Shown in pieces: positions 17,297 through 26,447 of a DNA stretch of 64,000 bases (positions within the stretch are counted from its first letter, which is position 1; each line of letters starts with the position of its first letter). The translations under genes and the position numbers were made by a program. Origin of the DNA: Allobosea sp. 117 (GTDB lineage Bacteria > Pseudomonadota > Alphaproteobacteria > Rhizobiales > Xanthobacteraceae). Under the pieces are notes generated by a model. It searched no databases, was not told where the DNA came from, and saw nothing but the letters and a program-made list of their open reading frames with translations. The DNA is taken from contig NZ_JNLC01000012.1 of the NCBI RefSeq assembly GCF_000702305.1, forward strand, positions 186,001-250,000. Direction: 5' to 3'.

Positions 17297-17555
17297 GCGC
17301 CATGGGCAAGGAGCTTGGCTGCTCGGTGGAATCGCGCTCCGCGGCGGACAACCGTAAGTCGCGGTTCATCTCCAGCCGCCTGGTCGACACCCGAAGATTG
17401 TCGGCAAGGCGTGGAAGACGCAGGGGAAACGCTTTCCCGGCGACCCGAATAACCCTAAAAGCCAACAAGGTCGCGAGGCATGAACCTCATCCTTGCTTCG
17501 GGACCATCTGCGTCAGATTGCACAAAGGCTGGGCCATAATAATAGGCGATCCGGA

Positions 17556-18386
17556 ATGACAAAATTCCTCAATCTTCATCGCTTGAAGACGAATAATATC
17601 GGCGATCTGAAATGCGCCCCCTATCTGTACTTTGACCAGAAAATCCCCGTCATCGGACGCGAGATTCTCGGCTTCATGCCGCGCGAAGTGCCGACTCAGC
17701 CGGAACGCAGGGAGTGGAAGGAGCGTTTCTTCGAAGCGGCAGTGATCATCGTCGGTGGCGGCGGGCTCCTGGAGCTCGACTTCTTCATGCCGGGCCTCAC
17801 TTACATCTTCCAGAACAAGCGGCAGGAGACGAAGGTCGTGGTCTGGGGTGCCGGGCACAACGACTGGAAGCTGGGCGACTGGCGCCATCTCAAGCGCAAA
17901 TATCATTTCGAGGGCCTCCCCTTTGATCTCATCGGGGTGCGCGATCACGGCCATCCCTACGAATGGGTGCCGTGCGTGTCGTGCATGGACCCGATTTTCG
18001 ACCGCAAGTTCGAGGTGAAGCACCCGATCGTCATGTATGCCCATGAGGGCACCTATCGGAACGAGAACCTGCGCAAGACCCTGCCCCAGGATGTTCCGCT
18101 CCTGACCAATTCCGCGGATTTCGAGACGGCCATTACCTTCCTCGGGGAGGCGGAGCTGGTGCTCACGGACAGCTTCCACGGGGCCTATTGGGCGACCCTG
18201 ATGGGTCGCAAGGTCATCGCGTTCCCGAGCTCGTCGAAATTCTACGACTACAAGCACCCGGTGCCGCTGTGCGACCCGACCGATTGGCAGCGCTTCCAGA
18301 GAATGGCCACCTCCTATCCGGAGGCGCTGGAGGAATGCCGGTCCGCCAATACCACCTTTGCCGACAAGGTGGCGGCGCTCGCCTGA
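17556..18386 (+). CDS. Polysaccharide pyruvyl transferase family protein
   Basis: A 276-residue protein of the CsaB/polysaccharide pyruvyl transferase family, which adds ketal-linked pyruvate from phosphoenolpyruvate to sugar hydroxyls. Visible features are the N-terminal NNIGDLKCAPYLYF, VIIVGGGGLLELDFF near residue 65, VVWGAGHNDW, and the C-terminal LVLTDSFHGAYWATLMGRK in which DSFHG is the family hallmark. ATG 17556 is chosen since the conserved domain starts there; the frame is open for 21 more codons upstream. A 260-base gap separates it from the previous gene, and it converges on the GT4 gene with 12 bases between. Pyruvylation of the capsule is predicted. Confidence 0.8.
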   Translation: MTKFLNLHRLKTNNIGDLKCAPYLYFDQKIPVIGREILGFMPREVPTQPERREWKERFFEAAVIIVGGGGLLELDFFMPGLTYIFQNKRQETKVVVWGAGHNDWKLGDWRHLKRKYHFEGLPFDLIGVRDHGHPYEWVPCVSCMDPIFDRKFEVKHPIVMYAHEGTYRNENLRKTLPQDVPLLTNSADFETAITFLGEAELVLTDSFHGAYWATLMGRKVIAFPSSSKFYDYKHPVPLCDPTDWQRFQRMATSYPEALEECRSANTTFADKVAALA

Positions 18387-18398
18387 ACCGTCAGGACG

Positions 18399-19721
18399 TC
18401 AGCGAAGGGTCGCGTCGTAGGCCGCGGCGATCCTTCGCGCGTAGATGTCCATCGAGAATTTCTTCGCCTGCTCCAGGCCCCGCCCCTTCAGCCCCTGCCG
18501 CAGGTCCGCGTCGGTGTCGAGCGCGACGATGGCCCGGGTCATCTCGTCGATATCGTAGGGATCGACATAAAGCGCCGCCTCGCCGGCCACCTCCGGCAGG
18601 GAGGCGACGTTGGACGTCATCACCGGCGCGCCGAGCGTCATAGCCTCGAGCACCGGCAGGCCGAAGCCCTCGTAGAGCGACGGGAACAGCACCGCGCGGG
18701 CACCCCGGATGAGCGCCACCAGATGACTCAGCGGGACATGATCGACATGGCGCACCCGGCGCTCGCGGCGGATCTCCTCCTCGCGGATGCGCCATGAGGA
18801 GAAATGCTCCTGGTCGATCTGCTTGACCTCGGATTCGTAGCTCCAGCCGAGGCCCCCCGCGATCACCAGCGGCGCCTTCACCCCCGACGCGGCATAGGCG
18901 TCGATGAGGCGCGAGACGTTCTTCTTCGGTTCGAGCGCGCCGAAGAACAGGAAATAGCCGCCCATCTCGAGCCGGAAAATGTTGTCGAGTATGTTGGCCG
19001 TCTGCGCTTCGTCGCGCTCCAGCAGAGCGGGCGGCAGGCTCACGGCCTGATAGGTGACGTCGATCTTGTCCTCCGGCATGTCGACGATGCTCAGAATGTC
19101 GCGCTTGGAACATTCGGAGACCGTCAGGATCCGGTCGCAGTCGCGGCAGAGCACGCGCAGCGAATTGAGGAAGTGTTTCTTGTTGTCGAGCGTCGCGTTG
19201 GGCAGGCGCAGCGGGATGACGTCGTGCACCGTGCAGATATTGGCCGCTCCCCGCACGCGCACGGGCGCGAGATGGGTGAGGTGGAAGAGGTCGGGCGTCC
19301 TGTCGGGCTTCAGCTCCAGCAGCCGCCCGTGGCGACGGAAGTGCCGGCGCGCCGCGTTGACGAAGCGATAGGCCACGAACAGCTCATTATACCGGGCGAG
19401 AAGATCGTCGGTCGACCCCTGCAGGACGATGCCGGTGCGCGCGAGCCCATGGGCGCGCAGACCGAACGGCACGCCGACCGCTACCTCCAGCGGTTCGCGC
19501 AGATAGCGATCCTTCCAGTTGGTGCTGCTGACGCCTTCGAAGAAGGCGATCTCGGCGAGCATGTTGTCGCGCCGGTTCAGCCGCCGGTCGGATTGCAACA
19601 GCGCATCGACCTTGTAGCCGAGCTCGCAAGCGATGTCGGAAAGCGCCTTCACATAGGTCTTGATGCCCGTACCCCTGGCGAGGGTGAGGTTGTAGGCTTC
19701 GATCAGGATGGACTTGGACAT
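18399..19721 (-). CDS. Glycosyltransferase family 4 protein
   Basis: A 440-residue GT-B transferase. The N-terminus is [20 protein letters not shown]; the GT4 core has [20 protein letters not shown] near residue 255 and [20 protein letters not shown] with the E-x7-E pair, ending [21 protein letters not shown] matches mannosyltransferase-like members. ATG 19721 is used; TTG 19730 is also in frame. It is the last gene of the minus-strand export operon, 13 bases after the kpsT stop, so it is expected to be co-expressed with the exporter. Confidence 0.85.
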   Translation of the reverse strand: MSKSILIEAYNLTLARGTGIKTYVKALSDIACELGYKVDALLQSDRRLNRRDNMLAEIAFFEGVSSTNWKDRYLREPLEVAVGVPFGLRAHGLARTGIVLQGSTDDLLARYNELFVAYRFVNAARRHFRRHGRLLELKPDRTPDLFHLTHLAPVRVRGAANICTVHDVIPLRLPNATLDNKKHFLNSLRVLCRDCDRILTVSECSKRDILSIVDMPEDKIDVTYQAVSLPPALLERDEAQTANILDNIFRLEMGGYFLFFGALEPKKNVSRLIDAYAASGVKAPLVIAGGLGWSYESEVKQIDQEHFSSWRIREEEIRRERRVRHVDHVPLSHLVALIRGARAVLFPSLYEGFGLPVLEAMTLGAPVMTSNVASLPEVAGEAALYVDPYDIDEMTRAIVALDTDADLRQGLKGRGLEQAKKFSMDIYARRIAAAYDATLR

Positions 19722-19734
19722 CAGGTACAATCAC

Positions 19735-20478
19735 TCAAAGCGTGGCGTAGATCCGGATCGCCAGATCGATATCGTCGAAGATGCGCGCCCGGCCGCCCTT
19801 CAGAACCATCGCCCGATGGCAGAAGGTGCGTATCGAACCGATGTCGTGGCTGACCATGATCAGCGCGCGGTCGGCCCGCTTCACGAACAGCTCCTCGTGA
19901 CACTTGCGATGGAAGCGCTGGTCGCCGACCGCCGTCACCTCGTCAATCAGGAAGCATTCGAAATCGATGGCGAGCGTCAGCGCGAAGGCGAGACGCATGC
20001 GCATGCCCGACGAATAATTGCCGACGGGCACGTAGAGGAAGCGGCCGAGCTCCGCGAAATCCTCGACGAAGGCGGTCACGTGGTCGACCGGGCGGTTGTA
20101 GAGCTTGCAGATGAAACGGATGTTGTCCATGCCGTTCATGTTGTTCTCGACGCCGCCCGAGAAGCCGAGCGGCCAGGACATGAACAGACCCCGCTCGACA
20201 GAACCGACCGTCGGCGTCTCGACGCCGCCGAGAAGGCGCACGAGCGTCGACTTGCCGGCGCCGTTGCGCCCGAGCACTGCGAGCTTTTCGCCCTCGCGAA
20301 CCTCCAGGCTGACGCCGTCGAGCACGCGCTTGACGCCCACAGGCGTCTCGTACTCCTTCACGACATTGGTCATCCGCACAGCGCGGGGACGGGCCACGCC
20401 CGTCTGCACCGGGGCCGGAGGGCGGGGAGCGAAAGGCCAGTCGCGCAGTACGGGAGCCGGCAGCAGGGATTTCAGCAT
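19735..20478 (-). CDS. kpsT: Capsule ABC transporter ATP-binding protein KpsT
   Basis: A 247-residue ATPase that energises capsule export through KpsM. The Walker A motif is GRNGAGKST near residue 75, the signature region is NYSSGMRMRLAFAL near residue 153 (SSGMR replaces LSGGQ, as in KpsT/TagH-type ATPases), Walker B is FLIDEV, and the H-loop is MVSHD. The VKEYETPVG-VLDGVSLEV segment is the usual start of the nucleotide-binding fold. ATG 20478 shares one base with the TGA of the kpsE gene. A longer reading frame upstream lies in the neighbouring gene and is not used. Confidence 0.9.
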   Translation of the reverse strand: MLKSLLPAPVLRDWPFAPRPPAPVQTGVARPRAVRMTNVVKEYETPVGVKRVLDGVSLEVREGEKLAVLGRNGAGKSTLVRLLGGVETPTVGSVERGLFMSWPLGFSGGVENNMNGMDNIRFICKLYNRPVDHVTAFVEDFAELGRFLYVPVGNYSSGMRMRLAFALTLAIDFECFLIDEVTAVGDQRFHRKCHEELFVKRADRALIMVSHDIGSIRTFCHRAMVLKGGRARIFDDIDLAIRIYATL

Positions 20479-21704
20479 CAGCCGTTGTGATCCCAGATGA
20501 GGGTGCGCACGGCAAGAATAACCCGATAGGCAACCCAACCGACCGCAAAGACGATGAGGAACCACATGATCCGGCGGGGATATTCGGGCGTCTGGATGCG
20601 ATTGGGCTCGCTGACGCGCGCGAGATAGAAGTGCTGGACCTGTGCTTCCTGGCTGACCTTGTCGAGATAGGAGGAAGCGGCTTCCAGCCCCTTGGCGGCG
20701 ATACCTCGCTCCAGAGATAGGCGCTCGAACTCCCCGAGGTCGCGCGTCATGGAGGTGCTCTCGCCCGTGACCCGCTTCTTCAGCTCGTCGATCTGGCTCT
20801 TGAAGGAGGCGATGCGCTCGCGCAGCGAGGGAATGCCCGGATGGTTCGGCGTCACGCTCATGGTCTGCTTGAGCGATGCCTCCATCTGGGCGAGCTCGGT
20901 CGCCATTTTGCCGATCTGGTTGAGCGCGGCCGTGGATTCGCGCCCGAGGTCCACCGTCTGCGTCGCGTTGCGGAAGGCGGTGAGATTGGCTTCGGCCTTG
21001 GCCACCTCGCTTCGCGCCTTCTCGATGACGCTGCGGGCATAGTCGACCCGGTCCTGATAGGCGCGCGCGTTCAGCCGGTTCACGAGTTCCTCGGCCGAGG
21101 TGAGCATGGCGGAGCCGACCGCATAGGCATCGTCCGAGCGATAGGCATAAGCGCGCAGCGTCATGATGCCGGTCGCCTCTTCCAGATCCGTCGTGGCCCA
21201 GCTCTTGAAGTGGCGCAGCAGGCGCTCCTCGGTTCCAGCCATGAAGGGCAATGGAAAGCGGCTGAGGAAATCTGCTTCCGGGCGCGAATAGATCGCCCGC
21301 AGATCAAGCTTCCGGTCGATATCCACCATCATGTCCCGCGAGGACATATAGGCCTCGACGATCTGCGACTCGTCGCTCGAGCGCAGCATCCCCTGGTTCA
21401 CGGCCACGGTGAAGGCGCCGGTCGAACTCGGCGCACGCACGAGGAACTGAGCTTCGGACATGTAGACGTTCGAGGCGAACAGGAAGATGTAGATGCCGAA
21501 AAGCGTGGTCGGGATGGTGACGCAGAAATGGAGCAGCCAGCGTCGGCGGCGCGGCGCTGCAAGTGTCGCCTCTCCCGACACCGGCACGATTTCCCGCCCC
21601 TCGAGCTCGCGCGGGGCGGGAACCGGCCGCATCTCGATCGGGCGCAATTCCGGCTCGCGGACCGCGACTATCTCGCCCGAGGATGTGCGCTCGACTTCGC
21701 TCAT
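20478..21704 (-). CDS. kpsE: Capsule export inner-membrane protein KpsE-like (PCP), copy next to kpsT
   Basis: A 408-residue polysaccharide co-polymerase type 3 protein. It has a cytoplasmic N-terminus of ~55 residues, TM1 (HFCVTIPTTLFGIYIFLF), a long periplasmic coiled-coil-rich part (SVIEKARSEVAKAEANLTAF; SLRERIASFKSQIDELKKRV) and TM2 near the C-terminus (IMWFLIVFAVGWVAYRVIL). The motif PNRIQTPEYPRR just before TM2 is the family's conserved element. It links the KpsMT pump to the outer-membrane lipoprotein. Its start overlaps the kpsM stop by 4 bases. A second KpsE-like protein is encoded upstream of kpsM. Confidence 0.88.
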   Translation of the reverse strand: MSEVERTSSGEIVAVREPELRPIEMRPVPAPRELEGREIVPVSGEATLAAPRRRRWLLHFCVTIPTTLFGIYIFLFASNVYMSEAQFLVRAPSSTGAFTVAVNQGMLRSSDESQIVEAYMSSRDMMVDIDRKLDLRAIYSRPEADFLSRFPLPFMAGTEERLLRHFKSWATTDLEEATGIMTLRAYAYRSDDAYAVGSAMLTSAEELVNRLNARAYQDRVDYARSVIEKARSEVAKAEANLTAFRNATQTVDLGRESTAALNQIGKMATELAQMEASLKQTMSVTPNHPGIPSLRERIASFKSQIDELKKRVTGESTSMTRDLGEFERLSLERGIAAKGLEAASSYLDKVSQEAQVQHFYLARVSEPNRIQTPEYPRRIMWFLIVFAVGWVAYRVILAVRTLIWDHNG

Positions 21705-22492
21705 GTGCCGATATGCTTCTTGACGTCGCGCATCAGCAACAGGCCAAGCGCGCTCATGGCGAGACAGCAGCCGATCAGATAGGGCACGCTGAACTTCGTG
21801 ACGACCTCCGGAGGCATGACACCCGAACGAAACATCTCAAGTGCATTCACCATCGGCGAGTAGAGCATGACATTCTGGACAGCTTGAGGCAGCCAATCGA
21901 CCATGGTGAAGACACCGGTCAGCGGCAACGTCACATACATCGTCGCTTGCGCGAATTTCTCGATGATCTCGTAGCGCTCCGACAAAGCGGCCAGGCACAG
22001 GTTGAAGCCCGAGCCGAACCAGCCGAGCAGCATGAACCCTCCAACGAGGTTGAGCGGATCGTAGATCGGATGGACGACCTCGAAGAGCGCCAGCGGGATA
22101 TAGGCGATCATGAAGGCGGTGAAGATGCCGAGCGTCTCCAGCACGCAGATCGCGAGCAGGATGTCGAGCGGCTTGACGTTGGCGTGATAGAGCAGGCCTG
22201 AGCGGCGCCGGAGCGCGTGCACCGACTGGTTGATCAGATGGCGCCACAGGGTGATCGCGCAATAGCCCGTGAGCACGAACAGGACGAGGCCGACCTCCTC
22301 CATATGGTTATGCTTGATGATGGTCCACAGAGCCATGACGGCACCGGCGAAGACGAGCGGCTCGCCCATGACCCAGAAGAAGCCGAGATTGTCGTGGCCG
22401 TACTTGGCAAGCCCCTCGCGCGCGACCAGCGCCGACAGGACCCGGAACTGCATCCGCACTGGTGCCCAGCGGCGCGCGTCGAAAAGCTTCAT
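21701..22492 (-). CDS. kpsM: Capsule ABC transporter permease KpsM
   Basis: A 263-residue ABC-2 type permease with about six membrane helices. Typical features are the amphipathic N-terminus REGLAKYGHDNLGFFWVMGEP, followed by hydrophobic helices, and the segment MLYSPMVNALEMFRSGVM near residue 215. It forms the channel energised by KpsT. It overlaps both neighbouring kpsE-like genes by 4 bases (ATGA), so all four exporter proteins are translationally coupled. Confidence 0.9.
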   Translation of the reverse strand: MKLFDARRWAPVRMQFRVLSALVAREGLAKYGHDNLGFFWVMGEPLVFAGAVMALWTIIKHNHMEEVGLVLFVLTGYCAITLWRHLINQSVHALRRRSGLLYHANVKPLDILLAICVLETLGIFTAFMIAYIPLALFEVVHPIYDPLNLVGGFMLLGWFGSGFNLCLAALSERYEIIEKFAQATMYVTLPLTGVFTMVDWLPQAVQNVMLYSPMVNALEMFRSGVMPPEVVTKFSVPYLIGCCLAMSALGLLLMRDVKKHIGT

Positions 22493-23667
22493 ACCGCGTG
22501 CTCCTTGGTTCCCACCGACAGGATCCAGAACATGGCGTAGATGATCAGCGTGACAACCAGCACCATGAAGACCAGCCGCAGCCGGCGCGGCTCCGTCGAT
22601 TGATCCGGCAAATTGGGCGCGGAGATGGACTCCACGTAGATTTGCTGGCGCAGTGCCTCGGAGCGCGCCGACTCGAGCGACGTCATGGCTGACGCCAGCG
22701 CCTTGTCGGCGAGGTCGCGCACCAGGGTCAGCCGCTCATAGGCCGAGACCTTCGTCGCAAGTGCGTTGTCGTCACCCGCCAGGCTTGCTCGTTCCGCGCT
22801 GATGCGCGCCCGCAGTGCCTCGACCCGCGCCTGCGCGATGGCAATCGCCGGGTTCGAAGGCGCGGTGCGGCTCATCTCCACGATCTGGGCCTGGGTGAGG
22901 CTCATCTCGGTCGCCAGGCTGGTGATGGTTTCGAGCACCGAGGTCGAGGTCTTGGTCGGATCGACCAGAACCGCGGCATTGCGGAAATCGGTTAGGGCCG
23001 CCTGCGCCTCGATCAGACGGCGCTCCGAGGCCCTGACCTCGTTCTGGGCAAGATTGATCGCGTCTCCGAGAGCACGCTCGTTCATGCGATTGACGACCTG
23101 CTCGGCCAAACGCACCAGTTCCTCGGTGATGCGCTTGGCGTCCTCGGGCTGGAAGGCCTCGGCCGTCAGGGTGATGATGCCGCGATTGAGGTCCTGTATC
23201 GCCGAGATGCGGGTCTGGTAATAGCGGAAGAAGCTCTCGAAGCTCCCGTCGTCCCACGGACGGGGATAGCGGGAGAAAACATCCACCCAGCTATGCCCGA
23301 ACATTTCGCGCAGGGGCAGGCGCTCCTCCAGCGCGATCAGCGCGTCGCGCGCGACGAGATATTTCTGGACCACATTGGTATCGTCGACGGCGCGCGCGAC
23401 GCCGAAGCTGCGGAACAGCGCCTCCAGCCCCGATACGCGCGAGGAATTCGCGCTGCGCACGACGATCTGCGTCTCGGAGACGTAGCGGGGCGTGGCGAAG
23501 AATCCAAAATAGACCGCTGCCAGCAAGGTGGGCAGCACGAGCGCGATCCGCAGCAGCATGCGGCGCCGGCGGACGAAGCCGCGGAAGGCGCCATGCGTGC
23601 GGGCTTCGCCCGCGACGCGCCGGGCCGGAATCGCGACGGCGGACGATGTCTTGACCAGCCAGTTCAA
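22489..23667 (-). CDS. Second KpsE-like polysaccharide export PCP protein
   Basis: A 392-residue paralogue of the protein at 20478-21704. TM1 is LLRIALVLPTLLAAVYFGFF (residues ~37-57), followed by SETQIVVRSANSSRVSG, a helical periplasmic domain (LIEAQAALTDFRNAAVLVDP; PSNPAIAIAQARVEALRARI) and TM2 (LRLVFMVLVVTLIIYAMFWIL) preceded by LPDQSTEPRR. The same landmarks (LTAFRNA / LTDFRNA, Pro-rich motif before TM2) occur in the other copy, but the rest differs strongly. Its stop overlaps the kpsM start by 4 bases. A mixed PCP ring with the other copy is possible. Confidence 0.85.
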   Translation of the reverse strand: MNWLVKTSSAVAIPARRVAGEARTHGAFRGFVRRRRMLLRIALVLPTLLAAVYFGFFATPRYVSETQIVVRSANSSRVSGLEALFRSFGVARAVDDTNVVQKYLVARDALIALEERLPLREMFGHSWVDVFSRYPRPWDDGSFESFFRYYQTRISAIQDLNRGIITLTAEAFQPEDAKRITEELVRLAEQVVNRMNERALGDAINLAQNEVRASERRLIEAQAALTDFRNAAVLVDPTKTSTSVLETITSLATEMSLTQAQIVEMSRTAPSNPAIAIAQARVEALRARISAERASLAGDDNALATKVSAYERLTLVRDLADKALASAMTSLESARSEALRQQIYVESISAPNLPDQSTEPRRLRLVFMVLVVTLIIYAMFWILSVGTKEHAV

Positions 23668-23740
23668 CGGAAGCCTCCGCGCCCGACGGCCTCAGCGCCA
23701 AGCCTTCGTTCTAATGTACGACATTTGCGGTTTGCGCTCA

Positions 23741-24754
23741 TCATAGCCGCTCATACTCAAGATGCCGAAGCGCCAGATAGCCCTCGATTGCCCCCTGCTG
23801 AAGCACCATCCGGAGCTGGACCGGCGGAAAGGCATCGGAGACATCGAAGTCGATCTCGAAGGTGAAGGCGCCCTGCGCGGGCAGCGGACCCGTTACGCCA
23901 CCCACGGACAGGTCGCCGAGCAGCACGTCGGTCGACAGCACGTTTCCCGACAGGTTCTCCTCGACCTCGATCTCCACGCGTGCGCGCCAGCGCCCCACCG
24001 GAAGATGGAGCGAATGTCCCGCCGTGAGAATCCGCGCCGGCCCGGTCAGGTCGATCGGAGCGGGCGACAGATAGTGGCCGGGGTGGTCCCAGTCGTGCAG
24101 CAACTCGACGGGGCAGACGACATTGTTGATCGGCCTGCGCCCCATGGCCATCGCATAAGGCATGAGTGCGGTGCGGGCGAGCGCCTGCTCCGCCTTGTCG
24201 AAGGTGGTCGCCACCGGCGGGATGTGTCGGGCGAGGTTGTCCTTCGCCGTCTCGTCGAGCGACCCGGGGCCGATCATGCGTGTGAGCACGGCCTGCATCT
24301 GCTCCTCGCCCAGCGTCAGATTATAGGCCGACAGAACATGGTGGATGAAATCCGCCAGCCGCATCGACTTGTTGCGCGGTGACACGACAAGCGAATTTGA
24401 GGCCAAGTAGATGTTCTCAAGCGTGGCGTAGCTCTGTGCGAGGAAGCGGATGCCCTGCCGCAGGTCGATCTGGCGCGCCTGCATGTTGAAGGCCAGCGCG
24501 AGCAGCGGATCGTCATAGGCAACGACGATCGGCGCGCGCGCCTGCAGCATGAGCGCCGAGAGCTTCTGCTCGGGGATGTCGGAGAAGATGATGAGCGGCT
24601 CGCCGGCCCGATGCGCCCAGGCTTCTCGCAACTGCGAAAAATAGACGCAGCTCAGGATGCGGGCCGGGCCATGAGCGGTTTCCACGATCTGTCGCAACAG
24701 ATGCAGAAGCCACTGCGAATATGCCGATGGCGTCCCGAACAACGTATAGAGCAT
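23741..24754 (-). CDS. Hypothetical protein of the capsule export operon with a C-terminal beta-rich module
   Basis: A 337-residue protein without signal peptide or known motif. Residues 1-~230 are helical with segments such as LIIFSDIPEQKLSALMLQA and FLAQSYATLENIYLASNSL. Residues ~235-337 are strongly beta-like (LHLPVGRWRARVEIEVEEN; GAFTFEIDFDVSDAFPPVQL) and end in YLALRHLEYERL. That end resembles in layout the C-terminus of the neighbouring FkbM methyltransferase (..VALNWVELERIG). It lies 73 bases upstream of the second kpsE-like gene and 69 bases after the methyltransferase, in the same orientation. Function unknown; a glycan-recognising or regulatory part of the export machine is a guess. 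Confidence 0.6.
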   Translation of the reverse strand: MLYTLFGTPSAYSQWLLHLLRQIVETAHGPARILSCVYFSQLREAWAHRAGEPLIIFSDIPEQKLSALMLQARAPIVVAYDDPLLALAFNMQARQIDLRQGIRFLAQSYATLENIYLASNSLVVSPRNKSMRLADFIHHVLSAYNLTLGEEQMQAVLTRMIGPGSLDETAKDNLARHIPPVATTFDKAEQALARTALMPYAMAMGRRPINNVVCPVELLHDWDHPGHYLSPAPIDLTGPARILTAGHSLHLPVGRWRARVEIEVEENLSGNVLSTDVLLGDLSVGGVTGPLPAQGAFTFEIDFDVSDAFPPVQLRMVLQQGAIEGYLALRHLEYERL

Positions 24755-24823
24755 GTCACTCGCGATCCGCGCCTTCGCAGGCGTGCCGACAGCTAAGAAG
24801 GCCGTTCCACTGGCGATTTATCG

Positions 24824-26065
24824 TCAGCCGATCCTCTCCAGCTCCACCCAGTTCAACGCCACCGATGCGGGGCCACCCTTGGCCCGCGCGACGATCTCGA
24901 AATACTGCAGATCACGTTCGCATATGAATTCGGCAGATTTATAGGCGGCGCTCAGTGACAAGGTCGCAACCGGGAAGCCGAAGCGTGCGGCGACGGTGAG
25001 CGCAACGTCGCCATCGATCTCGCCGCCCAGCTTGATCCGGTAGACGCCGCGCCGCAGCCGCCAGTATGGCCCGTAGAAGAGGATTTCACGATCTCCGCCG
25101 GTGGCCTCAAGAAGATCGCGCTCCTGCCGCTGCAGAGTGGCCGCCTGCGTGACGAACTGCCGGGGATAGATCCGGAAAAACGACCGGGAACGCCGCAGGT
25201 CAGGATCACGGTGGGCAAGTACATAGCCACTGTAATCCGCCAGCGTATCCTTCTGCAACGGCCGCAGGACCGGACCGGGGTCGATCCCGAACAGGTGAAA
25301 GCCGAGCTTTTCGAAATAGGCTTCGAGTGGAGCCTCGTTTCCGGCGCCGCGTTCCAGCTTCTCGAACAGCACGACAGCATTCGGCGAGCGCGCCAGAGTT
25401 CCGCGCATGCCCCGCAAGACTCCGAGCTCGTGCCCCTCGACATCGATCTTCACAATGTCACAGATCAGACTATCGGGCATCAGGTCGTCGAGGCGGTGCA
25501 ATTCGGCCTTGATCTGCTGTCCGCTGCCTGCACCCTGGGTACCTCCCCCCAGATGATCCTGAGGATAGGAGAAGGTTACTTCGCCATTCTGCTCCCCGAG
25601 GCCGAGCTGGTGCACCACGATGCGGGCGTCCGCCGTTCCGTGTAGCTGCGAGAAACCGTTCAGATAGGCACTCGCCCGGGCGAGCCGTGCAAGCTGAGGA
25701 TGCGGCTCGAAAGCATGAACGCGACCGAATGGCAGCCGGCGCGCCAGATTGAGCGAGAAAAACCCTAAATTCGCACCAATATCGAGGAAGACCGAATCGC
25801 AATGAACGAAGCTGAACAGCGTCTCCAGATTGTCGACTTCGTAGAGCCCGCCCGCGACGAAATTCGCGGGAGGTCCGAAATCGTTGGAGTTGACATAAAT
25901 CGGCGTACCGTCCGCCAGATAGGTTAGCGCCGTCTGGGAACCGATGTAGCTCGACAAGTGACTGGTTATAAAATCCAGTTGAAACAACGCTTCGTCGAGC
26001 TTTGCTTCCAGACGCCGGAATTGAGCCGTGATGTCCACTGCGTCGGCAGCCGAAGAAAATTTCAT
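24824..26065 (-). CDS. FkbM-family methyltransferase with extra C-terminal domain
   Basis: A 413-residue protein. Residues ~60-290 are a FkbM-type SAM methyltransferase: SVFLDIGANLGFFSLNLARR (motif I), VHAFEPHPQLARLARA, and IVKIDVEGHELGVLRGMRG near residue 205. After the catalytic domain (~residue 320 on) comes a beta-rich module, LRRGVYRIKLGGEIDGDV to NWVELERIG. FkbM enzymes O-methylate sugars, so capping of the capsule is plausible. ATG 26065 is chosen; an upstream ATG at 26116 adds 17 codons with atypical, AT-ending codons. It is the first gene of the minus-strand export operon. Confidence 0.8.
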   Translation of the reverse strand: MKFSSAADAVDITAQFRRLEAKLDEALFQLDFITSHLSSYIGSQTALTYLADGTPIYVNSNDFGPPANFVAGGLYEVDNLETLFSFVHCDSVFLDIGANLGFFSLNLARRLPFGRVHAFEPHPQLARLARASAYLNGFSQLHGTADARIVVHQLGLGEQNGEVTFSYPQDHLGGGTQGAGSGQQIKAELHRLDDLMPDSLICDIVKIDVEGHELGVLRGMRGTLARSPNAVVLFEKLERGAGNEAPLEAYFEKLGFHLFGIDPGPVLRPLQKDTLADYSGYVLAHRDPDLRRSRSFFRIYPRQFVTQAATLQRQERDLLEATGGDREILFYGPYWRLRRGVYRIKLGGEIDGDVALTVAARFGFPVATLSLSAAYKSAEFICERDLQYFEIVARAKGGPASVALNWVELERIG

Positions 26066-26447
26066 CAATTTGTTCGTCTTATCCACACAAGGAAGGTAAC
26101 TCGCTCGCGAGCGCATCCCTTATAGCGGAGTCCTTCTCCCCTCGACAATGCCGCACTGCACACTCCGGCCGCCGCGCCCTCGGTTGCCGGCAGCGGACGG
26201 TATCAAGGTCACGATTTTACCACTGGATTACCGGTCGAGGCACCATGGCCATGCGGCGCGCGCATGCGCTCCGATGGCCGGCGTCGAACCCTGCCCACTC
26301 GCCTGGCCCAATAATCACCCAAGGTCATTACGTTAGGTTATTTGGCCAACGGAGAACACTTCTCGAAACAACTGTTCCTGCCGCGATTTCATCGCAGTTT
26401 CATGAAAGACGGGAATTGTCGGCCGCCCCGGCTGCAGAAGGTTCTCC
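26066..26447. other. Divergent promoter region between the capsule operon and lipid A module
   Basis: About 380 bases between the FkbM methyltransferase start and the GT2 start. Locally AT-rich around 26200-26400. Small frames here have no support. Promoters for both directions are expected; no operator-like dyad stood out. Confidence 0.5.
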
